Shown here piece after piece: positions 44,260 through 52,192 of a stretch of DNA of 64,000 nt. The stretch's first letter is position 1, and every line of letters starts with the position of its first letter. The notes under the pieces were generated by a model that was not told the DNA's origin, did no database searches, and worked only from the letters and a program-made list of their open reading frames with translations. The translations under genes and the position numbers were made by a program. Where the stretch lies: contig JAIQGE010000007.1 in the NCBI GenBank assembly GCA_020072815.1, positions 232,449 through 296,448 on the forward strand, read 5' to 3'. The stretch is from Terriglobia bacterium (lineage in GTDB: Bacteria > Acidobacteriota > Terriglobia > Terriglobales > Acidobacteriaceae).

Positions 44260-44943
44260 ATGAACTGGGAACTTTTATTTCTGGTTTGTTTTGTGGTGGG
44301 CTTCAGCTTTAGTGTGCTCTCTTTCCTCGGGGGCATCAGCCGCTTCCACTTCCATCTGCCGAAGCATGTTTCCTTTGGTGGCGGCCACGGAATCGGACAT
44401 GCAGCCCCGGGCGTCGGCCATGCTGGGGGACACGCTGTGCATCACGTCGCAGGTCACACGGCCCAGCACGGCGCAGCCCAAGCCAACGCGAGCTTTCCGT
44501 TCTTCAATCCCATGACCATCGCGGCCTTTCTCACATGGTTTGGAGGCATCGGATATCTGTTGGTTCATATCCGCCACGTCTGGATTTTGTTCGGCTTGCT
44601 GTTCGCCTTGCTCGGCGGATTGGTTGCCGCTTCTCTGGTATTTCTGTTCGTGGTGAAGGTGCTGATGGCCCATGAAAGCGAACTCGACCCGCTGGATTTT
44701 GAAATGGTGGGCGTCTTGGGGAAGGTGAGCGTACCCATCCGTTCGGAGGGCACCGGCGAAATCATTTTTGTCCAGCAGGGAATCCGCAAACCGTGCGCGG
44801 CCCGCACCGACAATGGCGACCCGCTGGTGAAGGGCGAAGAAGTTGTGGTTACGCGGTATGACCGCGGTGTGGCCTACGTGCGCCGCTGGGAAGAATTGGC
44901 CAACCCGGAGCAGGAAGCTCCGGAGCAGAAGACAACCAAGTAG
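44260..44943 (+). CDS. NfeD/YqiJ-like membrane protein with His-rich loop
   Basis: 227 residues. The first membrane helix (LLFLVCFVVGFSFSVLSFLG) is followed by a His-rich loop of about 50 residues with roughly a dozen histidines (HFHLPKHVSFGGGHGIGHAA, then HAGGHAVHHVAGHTAQHG). Further helices follow (IAAFLTWFGGIGYLLVHI, VWILFGLLFALLGGLVAASL), then a C-terminal OB-fold typical of NfeD proteins (LGKVSVPIRSEGTGEIIFVQ...GEEVVVTRYDRGVAYVR). NfeD/YqiJ proteins pair with flotillins, and the flotillin gene follows by 20 bp. The His loop may bind metal; this is inference. Confidence 0.82.
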   Translation: MNWELLFLVCFVVGFSFSVLSFLGGISRFHFHLPKHVSFGGGHGIGHAAPGVGHAGGHAVHHVAGHTAQHGAAQANASFPFFNPMTIAAFLTWFGGIGYLLVHIRHVWILFGLLFALLGGLVAASLVFLFVVKVLMAHESELDPLDFEMVGVLGKVSVPIRSEGTGEIIFVQQGIRKPCAARTDNGDPLVKGEEVVVTRYDRGVAYVRRWEELANPEQEAPEQKTTK

Positions 44944-44963
44944 TGAACTCTTGAGGAGGATCT

Positions 44964-46427
44964 ATGTTTGGTGGGGAGAACGTGTCATTTTGGGTCATCT
45001 TGGGTTTGGGCGTGATCGGTGTCATGGCCCTGATGGGGATGGTGGCCCGTCTGTATCGCAAAGTTGGACCGCATGAGGCGCTGGTGGTTTACGGCTTCCG
45101 TGGAAGCAAAGTGGTCAAAGGCGGCGGGAAAATCATTTTCCCCATGGTGGAAAGCTGCCGGCTGCTGTCGCTGGAGCTGATGTCCTTTGACGTGGCGCCG
45201 CAACAGGACCTTTACACCAACCAGGGCGTGGCGGTGACGGTGGAAGCCGTCGCCCAGATCAAAGTGAAGTCGGACGAAGTCTCGATTCAGACGGCGTCCG
45301 AACAGTTTCTTACCAAGACGCCCGACGAGCGCGAAGGCCTGATCCGGCTGGTGATGGAAGGCCACCTGCGCGGCATCATCGGCCAGTTGACGGTGGAGCA
45401 GATCGTAAAGGAGCCGGAAATGGTGGCCGACCGCATGCGCTCCACCTGCGCCGACGACATGAGCAAGATGGGCCTGGAAGTAATTTCTTTCACCATCAAG
45501 GAAGTGCGCGACAAGAACGAGTACATCGCCAACATGGGCCGGCCGGACGTAGCCCGCATCAAGCGCGATGCCGACGTCGCCGCCGCTGAAGCCGAACGCG
45601 ACACGGCCATCAAGCGCGCGGAAGCGCAGCGGGCATCCGCCATCGCCAAGGCCCAGGCTGACCAGGAGCGCGTCCTGGCTGAGACTCTCTCCCAGGCCAA
45701 GCAGGCGGAAGCGCAGCGTGACCTGGAAGTCAAACGTGCCGCGTACACCGAGTTGGTAAAGAAGCAGCAAGCCCAGGCCGACAAGGCTTATGAAATTCAA
45801 TCCAACATCCAGCAGCAGCAGGTGGTCGCCGAACAGGTGAAGGTCCAGTTGATCGAAAGAGAACAACAGACCAAGGTGCAGGAAGCGGAAATCGCGCGGC
45901 ACCAGAACGAGTTGATCGCCACCGTGCTGAAGCAGGCGGAAGTTGAGAAGCAGCGCGTGCTCAACATCGCGGAAGGCGAAAAGCAGCGGCTCATCGCCGA
46001 AGCCGAAGGCCGCGCCAGCGCCATCCGCATGCAGGGTGAAGCCGAAGCCGACATCATCTTCAAGAAGGGTGAAGCCGAAGCCAAGGCCATGAACGTGAAG
46101 GCCGAAGCCTACCAGGAATACAACCAGGCCGCGGTGGTGGACAAACTGATTACCGGGCTGCCGGAAGTGGTCCGCGCCCTGGCGCAACCGCTCTCCAACG
46201 TGGACAAGATCACCATCGTTTCCACCGGCAACGGCAATTCCGCCGGCATGAGCAAGATCACCGGCGACATGGCGGAAATCGCCGCGCAAGTCCCGGCGTT
46301 GTTTGAAGCGCTCAGCGGCATGCAGATTAAGGACCTGCTGTCCAAAGTCCGGCTGATCGGCGACAAAGCACCGAAGCCGGGAGATGACGATTCGCAAGCC
46401 GCCAAAGGCAAAGGCGCAACCAAGTGA
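44964..46427 (+). CDS. Flotillin-family protein (YqiK/FloT type)
   Basis: 487 residues, ATG at 44964 with GAGGAGG upstream. N-terminal membrane helix (VSFWVILGLGVIGVMALMGM) and PHB/SPFH domain (about 30-200: VGPHEALVVYGFRGSKVVKG, LTVEQIVKEPEMVADRMRST). A long Ala/Glu/Gln/Lys-rich coiled coil follows (about 205-410, EAQRDLEVKRAAYTELVKKQ) with repeated EAE and AKAQADQE units. The C-terminal part contains VDKITIVSTGNG, typical of flotillins. It scaffolds membrane microdomains. It is partnered with the NfeD-like gene upstream. Confidence 0.94.
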   Translation: MFGGENVSFWVILGLGVIGVMALMGMVARLYRKVGPHEALVVYGFRGSKVVKGGGKIIFPMVESCRLLSLELMSFDVAPQQDLYTNQGVAVTVEAVAQIKVKSDEVSIQTASEQFLTKTPDEREGLIRLVMEGHLRGIIGQLTVEQIVKEPEMVADRMRSTCADDMSKMGLEVISFTIKEVRDKNEYIANMGRPDVARIKRDADVAAAEAERDTAIKRAEAQRASAIAKAQADQERVLAETLSQAKQAEAQRDLEVKRAAYTELVKKQQAQADKAYEIQSNIQQQQVVAEQVKVQLIEREQQTKVQEAEIARHQNELIATVLKQAEVEKQRVLNIAEGEKQRLIAEAEGRASAIRMQGEAEADIIFKKGEAEAKAMNVKAEAYQEYNQAAVVDKLITGLPEVVRALAQPLSNVDKITIVSTGNGNSAGMSKITGDMAEIAAQVPALFEALSGMQIKDLLSKVRLIGDKAPKPGDDDSQAAKGKGATK

Positions 46428-46522
46428 ACTTGGCTTCCGGAGAGGGTTGAACGCAATCCTCTCCGGAATTGATCAACAGGTTTTCTGAAGAAGCAGCAAG
46501 CTTTCGGCAAATGGAGCGGTCA

Positions 46523-46711
46523 ATGAACAAAGTCTCATTCCCGGGTTTGGTTCTAGGGCTGGTCATGGGCGCGCTGGTGGCGCTGGTCTCCGGCAGCTGG
46601 ATATTCTGGCTAGCGCTCGGGATCGGGATTGGAGTGGTGGTCGGCGCGTTTGCCACGCGGCGCGAACTCGCCATGCAAAGCATGAGGCATGGGCCGCTTG
46701 TGGAGCGATGA
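46523..46711 (+). CDS. Small membrane protein, two predicted helices
   Basis: 62 residues from ATG 46523 (GGAGCGG upstream); ATG 46511 is also in frame. Two hydrophobic stretches (FPGLVLGLVMGALVALVSG, WIFWLALGIGIGVVVGAFA) with glycine-rich helices form a hairpin. The short C-terminus is basic. I do not recognise the family, and the position 95 bp after the flotillin gene suggests the same transcription unit. Confidence 0.65.
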   Translation: MNKVSFPGLVLGLVMGALVALVSGSWIFWLALGIGIGVVVGAFATRRELAMQSMRHGPLVER

Positions 46712-46795
46712 TCCGGAAAACCACGATCTGCGGATCGATGATTTGCGAAACGATGGCCCGTGGAACGATGATCCACCGGACCGATGATCTGATGA
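46707..46795. repeat. Degenerate tandem CGATGATC-type repeat
   Basis: Five to six imperfect copies of CGATGATC(C/T) separated by about 8-10 bp, for example CGATGATCCGG, CGATGATTTGC, CGATGGCCCG, CGATGATCCACC, CGATGATCTG. They begin inside the last codon of the upstream gene. Function unknown. Confidence 0.5.
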
Positions 46796-46873
46796 GCCAC
46801 GAAGTTTTCAGCCGCGCGACGGCGCGCGCAACGCACTTAAGAGCAGTTCAGCAGGAACTTTGGTGCAAAAGGT

Positions 46874-47299
46874 ATGAGTGAAAAGATTTCCCTCGCAGTC
46901 ATCTGGTCTCTGGCCACGGCTGTGCTGACCCGGCTGGCAAGTTCGTGGACGCTGCTCCCGGAGCGCGTGGTAACCACCTTCGGCGTCGGCTCGGAAGCCA
47001 CGGGCTGGGGCAGCCGCCAGGCCTTGTTGCTCAGCGTGTTGCTGGCGGTAGTCGGGCAGGCGGCTTTGGCGACGTTTCTCATCCTGCGCCTGGCGCGGGC
47101 GGTGCGATTTCTGCCCCTGGTGCAGGCCACGGTAAGTCTGGTGCTGGTATGCGGGTTCTGGCAGGTCATCAACTACAACGCCTACCACGTCCCCGTGCAG
47201 AGCCTGTGGGTGCTGGGGCCGGTTGCGCTGCTGTCGGTAGCGGTGGCGGTGATGCTGGGCAACCTGGGGCAACCCAGACTGAGTAAAAGTTCTTACTGA
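46874..47299 (+). CDS. DUF1648-like membrane protein
   Basis: 141 residues with three to four membrane helices. The motif LPERVVTTFGVGSEATGWGS resembles the 'LPxRVPTHF...G.ADGWGSK' signature of DUF1648. The rest (LLLSVLLAVVGQAALATFL, LVQATVSLVLVCGFWQVI, LWVLGPVALLSVAVAVMLG) is membrane-embedded. DUF1648 proteins are found with SdpI-type immunity proteins but also alone. In this cluster it may belong to the envelope-stress module. AAAGG is close upstream. Confidence 0.7.
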   Translation: MSEKISLAVIWSLATAVLTRLASSWTLLPERVVTTFGVGSEATGWGSRQALLLSVLLAVVGQAALATFLILRLARAVRFLPLVQATVSLVLVCGFWQVINYNAYHVPVQSLWVLGPVALLSVAVAVMLGNLGQPRLSKSSY

Positions 47300-47337
47300 A
47301 GCCGCGGCGGTTTCAGAAGTTGATTCTTGGAGGAGTT

Positions 47338-48003
47338 ATGGCATTACTGGAGCGTGTGGCAACACTTATTAAAGCAAACTTGAACGACCTCATTGACAAG
47401 GCCGAGCACCCGGAGAAGATGATCAAGCAGATCATCCTGGACATGGAGAACCAGCTGCTGCAAGTGAAGACGCAGGTGGCCATCGCCATTGCCGACGAGC
47501 ACCTGCTCAACAAGAAGCAGAAAGAGAACGAAGAGAAAATCTCCGAGTGGAACCGCAAGGCGGAGCTGGCCGTGGAGAAAAAGCACGACGACCTGGCGCG
47601 CTCGGCCATCGAACGGGCTCTGCACTACAAGATGCTGATGGAAGGCTTTGCCCAGCAGGTACACGACCAGCGGCAGCAAGTGGAAACGCTCAAGACCGCG
47701 CTCAACAAGCTGCAGCAAAAGCTGGAAGAAGCCCGCTCCAAGAGCGACTTTCTGATGGCGGAGCATCGCCGCGCGCGCACGCTGGACAAGGCCGCCGACG
47801 CGCAATCCCAGGTGGACGGCCGCGACCACGGGGCCGCGTTTGACCGTATGAAGCACAAGGTCCTGCTCCAGTCCGCGATCGGCCAGGCCAAGACGGAAAT
47901 GCTGGAGGAATCGGCCGCCAGCGTGGACAGCCGCTTCGCCAAGCTGGAAAAAGAGGACGAGGTCAACCGCATCCTGAATGAGCTGAAGTCCAGACGGGCG
48001 TAA
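47338..48003 (+). CDS. pspA: PspA/IM30-family membrane-stress protein
   Basis: 221 residues from ATG 47338, with GGAGGAG upstream. The protein is almost wholly helical and charged, with the PspA opening ALLERVATLIKANLNDLIDK and AEHPEKMIKQIILDMENQL, followed by coiled coil to the end. Hydrophobic-face helix 0 binds membranes. PspA/IM30 (ESCRT-III superfamily) protects inner-membrane integrity. Placement behind flotillin and NfeD genes supports a membrane-maintenance unit. Confidence 0.9.
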   Translation: MALLERVATLIKANLNDLIDKAEHPEKMIKQIILDMENQLLQVKTQVAIAIADEHLLNKKQKENEEKISEWNRKAELAVEKKHDDLARSAIERALHYKMLMEGFAQQVHDQRQQVETLKTALNKLQQKLEEARSKSDFLMAEHRRARTLDKAADAQSQVDGRDHGAAFDRMKHKVLLQSAIGQAKTEMLEESAASVDSRFAKLEKEDEVNRILNELKSRRA

Positions 48004-48074
48004 GGCGGGCGTTTGGCCCTCGGTTTTGCGGAGGGAGAGGCGCGCGAACTCGCGTCTCCAAGGAGGCCGCAGTG

Positions 48075-48293
48075 ATGAAGCAGAATGCGGTGAAGAACAC
48101 GGCGGACAATAACAATCCCCATCCCGGGATCAGCACCAGGTTCACCGTGGGCGGCGGAGCAGCGGGATTCATTGTCGCCGGCGGCATTGTGCTCATTGCC
48201 CTGCTGGGAATCCCCATGGTCAAATATTTTCTGTTGTTCGCAGTCGCGGCGGGCGCGGGAGTAGCGGCGGTGATGCACTGGATTCGGCGCTGA
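48075..48293 (+). CDS. Small membrane protein
   Basis: 72 residues from ATG 48075, with AGGAGG 8 bp before it; GTG 48072 is also possible. A polar N-terminus (KQNAVKNTADNNNPHPGIST) is followed by two hydrophobic segments (GGAAGFIVAGGIVLIALLGI, YFLLFAVAAGAGVAAVMHWI). Not recognised. It follows pspA by 70 bp and may be its membrane partner. Confidence 0.7.
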   Translation: MKQNAVKNTADNNNPHPGISTRFTVGGGAAGFIVAGGIVLIALLGIPMVKYFLLFAVAAGAGVAAVMHWIRR

Positions 48294-48367
48294 GGTTTGG
48301 CATCGAAAGAGCCAAAACTTGCGCGAACCACGCGTGCATTGCTAAGCTTCGACAGACCCAAACTAAA

Positions 48368-49156
48368 ATGTCCGTACGACTACTCAAGCTTTTTGCCATC
48401 CTACTGTGCTGTTGCAGCGGCGCGTGCGCGTTATCCGGGCCTTCCACCCGGGAACAGAAGCTCTTTGACCTGGTAAACAAGGAGCGGGAGAGGGCCGGCC
48501 TGCAGAAGCTGGCGTGGGACGCCCGCCTGGCGGAAGCGGCGCGCGCCCACTCTGAGCTCATGGCCAGGAACGATGAGCTTTCCCACCAGTTTTCCAAGGA
48601 GCCGTCGGTGCTGCGGCGGGCCGGGGCCAGCGGCGCGCGCTTTGATTCTGTGGCGGAGAATGTGGCCGAGGCGGGCTCAGTATCAGAGGCCCATCAGGCC
48701 CTGATGCAGTCCGAGCACCACCGCGAGAACATCCTGGAGCCGGACTACAACGCCGTGGGCATCGCCATTGTGGAAGAGGGAAAGCAGTTGTGGATCACCC
48801 AGGATTTTGCCCGGATCATCAGCGTCCGCACGCCAGCCCAAGTCGGCGACGACGTGGTAAACGCGGTCCATCGTTTGCGTCAGGCCCACGGGCTGCGGAA
48901 GATTGACGTCCGTTCGGACGCGCGAATGAAGCGCCAGGCGTGCGCACAGGATTCCGACGCAGGAAAGATCAAGGAAAGCTATCCCTCCGCCGCCGAGTTG
49001 GTGGTCTTTACCACCACCGACCCGCGCAAGCTTCCTGACACCATGCGGAACGCCGCGTTGAACAAGAAGGTGGTCCGCGTGGACTTGGGCGTGTGCTTTG
49101 AGCCGGGAGACAGCACTGGTTTCTCGCGGTACTGGGTGGTGGCGGCGTTTTATTAG
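48368..49156 (+). CDS. CAP (SCP/PR-1) domain protein, first of a tandem pair
   Basis: 262 residues. The N-terminus (LLKLFAILLCCCSGACA) is a signal peptide, possibly a lipoprotein one. The CAP domain spans about 30-155: LFDLVNKERERAGLQKLAWD, AAARAHSELMA, ELSHQF, SVAENVAEAG, LMQSEHHRENILEPDYNAVG, and LWITQDFA. The usual CAP His/Glu residues are present (HSELMA, AENV, H in EHHRENI). A C-terminal domain of about 100 residues, ending in CFEPGDSTGFSRYWVVAAFY, is shared with the next gene. Probably an exported protein; function unknown. Confidence 0.88.
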   Translation: MSVRLLKLFAILLCCCSGACALSGPSTREQKLFDLVNKERERAGLQKLAWDARLAEAARAHSELMARNDELSHQFSKEPSVLRRAGASGARFDSVAENVAEAGSVSEAHQALMQSEHHRENILEPDYNAVGIAIVEEGKQLWITQDFARIISVRTPAQVGDDVVNAVHRLRQAHGLRKIDVRSDARMKRQACAQDSDAGKIKESYPSAAELVVFTTTDPRKLPDTMRNAALNKKVVRVDLGVCFEPGDSTGFSRYWVVAAFY

Positions 49157-49267
49157 CCTGCGGCGTTCACTGGGCGCGAACTTGAACATTCTCTGCCCAG
49201 GGAATCGTTAGCAGTTACTTTTGCGGCGAAAACGTAACATTCCGGGCAAGACAACTGCCGTTTAATA

Positions 49268-50107
49268 TTGGTGTTCATAACTTCCGTGATCATCCGTATC
49301 CTTTTCCGCGCGCTCATGTCGTTTGCACTGCTGCTGGGCGTCGCCCACGCGCAGGCCAATCTTGCTCCGCGCGCCATGCCGGCAGGCCCGTATCCCGATG
49401 AACGAAGAATCCTCGATCTGCTCAACCAGGAACGGCAAAGAGCCGGCTTGCAGAGACTCTCCTGGGACCAGCACGCGGCGGAAGCGGCGCGGGAGCACTC
49501 CATTCTGATGGCGGCAAGCCTGGAGATTGGACACCAGTTTCCCGGCGAGCCCGCGCTCTCCCAGCGCATTGCGGCCACCGGCGCGCGCTTTACCGGGTGC
49601 GCGGAAAACGTGGCGGTGGCCGATTCTCCCGAAGAAATCCACATGGCCTTGATGAATTCTCCCGGACACCGGGCCAACATCATGAGCCCGCGTTACAACA
49701 GCGCGGGCATTGGCGTGGTGCGACGCAAGGGCCGCCTGTACGTGACCCAGGATTTTGCCTGGCTTACACCGATGTACACCGAGACCCAGTTCTACGATGC
49801 GTTTGTTGACGCGTTCAATCGCGCCCGCAAGTCCAAAGGGCACCCCGCCCTGTACGCCCGGCCGGATACCCGCCTTCATGGCGCGGCGTGCGCCACCGAC
49901 GGCAACATCCAGAACGTCGCTGACAGTGTTTCCGGCAACGCCAAGGTGATTTTGTTTACGCTCTCCGAGCCGGACAAGCTGCCGGACAAACTTTACGACT
50001 ACGTTTCGTCCACCCGCCTGGAGCGAATGTACGTGGGACTTTGTTACCGCCCTGACCGCCAGTTCGGCTCGGCGAACTTCTGGGTGGCTGTGGCGTTTTA
50101 TGAGTAG
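49268..50107 (+). CDS. CAP (SCP/PR-1) domain protein, second of a tandem pair
   Basis: 279 residues from TTG 49268; GTG 49271, GTG 49286 or ATG 49316 are possible, and any gives a signal peptide ending near LLLGVAHAQA. The CAP domain has DLLNQERQRAGLQRLSWDQ, AREHSILMAA, GHQFPGEP, CAENVAVADS, LMNSPGHRANIMSPRYNSAG, and LYVTQDFA. It is a paralogue of the preceding gene with the same two-part architecture, including a matching end (CYRPDRQFGSANFWVAVAFY). Compared with that copy, it has a cleaner SPGHRANI motif. Probably exported. Confidence 0.88.
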   Translation: MVFITSVIIRILFRALMSFALLLGVAHAQANLAPRAMPAGPYPDERRILDLLNQERQRAGLQRLSWDQHAAEAAREHSILMAASLEIGHQFPGEPALSQRIAATGARFTGCAENVAVADSPEEIHMALMNSPGHRANIMSPRYNSAGIGVVRRKGRLYVTQDFAWLTPMYTETQFYDAFVDAFNRARKSKGHPALYARPDTRLHGAACATDGNIQNVADSVSGNAKVILFTLSEPDKLPDKLYDYVSSTRLERMYVGLCYRPDRQFGSANFWVAVAFYE

Positions 50108-50110
50108 GAA

Positions 50111-50638
50111 CTAACTCTCTGCAATTTCTTCTTCCTGCAGCGCCGTCAGGACTTCTTCTTCCACGTCCCAATTCTTGAGCAGCTTGATGGCCACGCCGGC
50201 GCCGAAGCCCGCCCGCATGAGCGCGCGAAAAATGCGCGCGGCCTGGCGGTTGTTTTCCGGTTTCTTCAGGCGCTTGCGCCGCAGAAAGGCGCGTGCCAGG
50301 TCTTCTTCATTCACGCTGGCGTAGGCATCGTCCACGGCTTTTTCGATCACGTCGGCATGGACGCCCTTGACCTTCAGGTCAGTGATCACGCGGCGGCGGC
50401 CGAATTTCTCATTGTCGCGGCGAAACGCCGTGTAGGCCGCGGCGTAATTGGAATCGTTCAGGTACTTCTGGTCTTTCAGGCGGGCAACGATTTTATCGAG
50501 GATGGTTTCATCGGGGCAGCGGTTCCGCATGAGGCGCTTCAGTTCGGCGACGGAGCGCATCCGGCGGCCCAGCGCGCCGACCGCGTAGTCGTAGAGCGAG
50601 GCTTCGTCGAAAGTCTTCTTGGGGCGCTGGAAGGGCAC
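50111..50638 (-). CDS. recX: RecX regulatory protein
   Basis: 175 residues from GTG 50638 (VPFQRPKKTFDEASLYDYAV); an in-frame ATG at 50701 adds 21 residues. The RecX three-helix repeats are visible: DEASLYDYAVGALGRRMRSV, LKRLMRNRCPDETILDKIVA, LKDQKYLNDSNYAAAYTAFR, the conserved KFGRRRVITDLKVKGV, and a C-terminal repeat AARIFRALMRAGFGAGVAIK. RecX binds RecA filaments and limits recombination. recA is not adjacent. It is convergent with the CAP gene. Confidence 0.88.
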   Translation of the reverse strand: MPFQRPKKTFDEASLYDYAVGALGRRMRSVAELKRLMRNRCPDETILDKIVARLKDQKYLNDSNYAAAYTAFRRDNEKFGRRRVITDLKVKGVHADVIEKAVDDAYASVNEEDLARAFLRRKRLKKPENNRQAARIFRALMRAGFGAGVAIKLLKNWDVEEEVLTALQEEEIAES

Positions 50639-50797
50639 GGCGGTCTCGCCAAGAAGAATAGCAGAAGAAAAAAGGAGGCCGCGAATTTCGCGAATGAACA
50701 CGAATCAAGCAACTGTCGCTTTACTCGTGAGACCCCACCTTTTCCTGTACCTTTCACGTTCGCGCAGAAAAAAACGGGGAGCCGCCGCAGCGTCTCC

Positions 50798-50828
50798 CCT
50801 TTGTGTTCCTTCGTGTCCTTTGTGGTTA
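50798..50828 (-). repeat. Solo copy of the GxxExxY-flanking repeat
   Basis: Thirty-one bases identical to bases 1-31 of the 32-bp repeat at 26367-26398, on the minus strand. It lies between recX and pilT, with no GxxExxY gene and no second copy nearby. Confidence 0.9.
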
Positions 50829-50837
50829 GGCGGTTGT

Positions 50838-51962
50838 TTATCTTCCCGAGTACCCGGCCTGCTCCATCTGCTCGCGGGCGGCATCGCCGGTGGAGTGGAT
50901 GCCCTGCACCTTGAGCTTGAAGTCGTCTGGGTTGCTGGCGTTTTCCAGCGCGGTTTCATAGCTGACCAGGCCTTGAGAATACAAGTCGTAGAGCGACTGG
51001 TCGAAGGTCTGCATACCGTATTGTGACGTACCGGCGGCAATGGCTTCATGGATCATGCGGGTTTTTTCCGGCACCATGATGCACTCGCGGACGAACGCGG
51101 TGGAGATCAGCACTTCGCAAGCCGGGACGCGGCCCGCGCCGTCGGCGCGTTTGACCAGGCGCTGGCTGACCACGGCGCGCAACGTGGCGCCCAGTTGCAT
51201 GCGGACCTGCTTCTGTTCCGGCGGCGGAAACACCGCGATGATACGGTTGATGGTTTCCACGGCGTCCAGAGTATGCAAAGTCGAGAAGACCAAGTGGCCG
51301 GTTTCAGCGGCGTGCAGCGCGGTGGAGATGGTTTCCAGGTCGCGCATTTCGCCCACCAGAATCACGTCCGGGTCCTGACGAAGGCTGGCGCGCAGCGCCG
51401 ACGCGAACGACGGCGTATCCACTTCCACTTCGCGCTGGTTGACGAAGCCTTTTTTGTCGCGATGCAGAAATTCGATGGGGTCTTCAATGGTGATGATGTG
51501 TTCCGGACGGCTGGAGTTGATGCGGTCCAGCATGGCGGCCAGCGTGGTGGACTTACCGGAGCCGGTGACGCCGGTCACCAGGCACAGGCCGCGGGCCTCT
51601 TCGCAAACGTGTTCAATCACTTTGGGAAGATAGAGCTCTTCCAGCGCGCGGATCTTGGTGGGAATTACGCGCAGCACCAGTCCTACGTTGCCGCGCTGCT
51701 GGAATACGTTCACACGGAAGCGTCCCAGGCCGGCCACGCCGTAGGCCATGTCCAGCTCGGCCTGCTCTTTGAACTTTTGCTTTTGCCGGTTGGACATCAT
51801 GCTGAACGCCATGTTCAACATGTCTTCGGCGGAGATGCGCGGCTGGTCGGTCAGGGGCACAAGTTCGCCGTCCACGCGGACGTGCGGATAGTTGCCGACT
51901 TTCAAGTGCAAGTCGGAGGCTTTGCGCTCCATGGCAATGCGAAGCAGATCATCAATATGCAT
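50838..51962 (-). CDS. pilT: Type IV pilus retraction ATPase PilT
   Basis: 374 residues. A PilT-type AAA+ hexamer: N-terminal domain (ASDLHLKVGNYPHVRVDGEL), Walker A GVTGSGKSTT (about residue 128), Asp box EHIITIEDPIEF, the His box LVFSTLHTLDAVETINRI, and Walker B DVILVGEMRDLETI. The C-terminal helix carries the retraction segment TFDQSLYDLYSQGLVSYETA. It powers pilus retraction (twitching motility). PilB/PilC are not in the window. mglA, also linked to motility, is near the right edge. Confidence 0.95.
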   Translation of the reverse strand: MHIDDLLRIAMERKASDLHLKVGNYPHVRVDGELVPLTDQPRISAEDMLNMAFSMMSNRQKQKFKEQAELDMAYGVAGLGRFRVNVFQQRGNVGLVLRVIPTKIRALEELYLPKVIEHVCEEARGLCLVTGVTGSGKSTTLAAMLDRINSSRPEHIITIEDPIEFLHRDKKGFVNQREVEVDTPSFASALRASLRQDPDVILVGEMRDLETISTALHAAETGHLVFSTLHTLDAVETINRIIAVFPPPEQKQVRMQLGATLRAVVSQRLVKRADGAGRVPACEVLISTAFVRECIMVPEKTRMIHEAIAAGTSQYGMQTFDQSLYDLYSQGLVSYETALENASNPDDFKLKVQGIHSTGDAAREQMEQAGYSGR

Positions 51963-52192
51963 AGTGCACTCTTCACCAGAAACTGGGCTAGCGACCGAAA
52001 ATGCCTTCCGTCCGCGGCCGGTACTTTCAGAAGTGGCTGCAACTTAACACGGGACTTCCGGGATGACAATCGGGCAAGCGACCGGAGATGAACCACTCCG
52101 GTAACCGCCAGCGTGACCCGGGAAATCCGCCAAAAGGGGGCCTATAAGGCTTTTACCTTCAAGAGTGTACGGTGGATTGCCGGCGACTTACA

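Noticed and set aside
44985..46397. Long open frame on the minus strand across the flotillin gene
   Set aside because: It is the mirror of a high-GC coiled-coil gene, rich in Leu/His/Phe/Gly, without domain or ribosome binding site. Similar mirror frames across fadN (22673-24007) and the TonB receptor (41288-42424) were rejected for the same reason.
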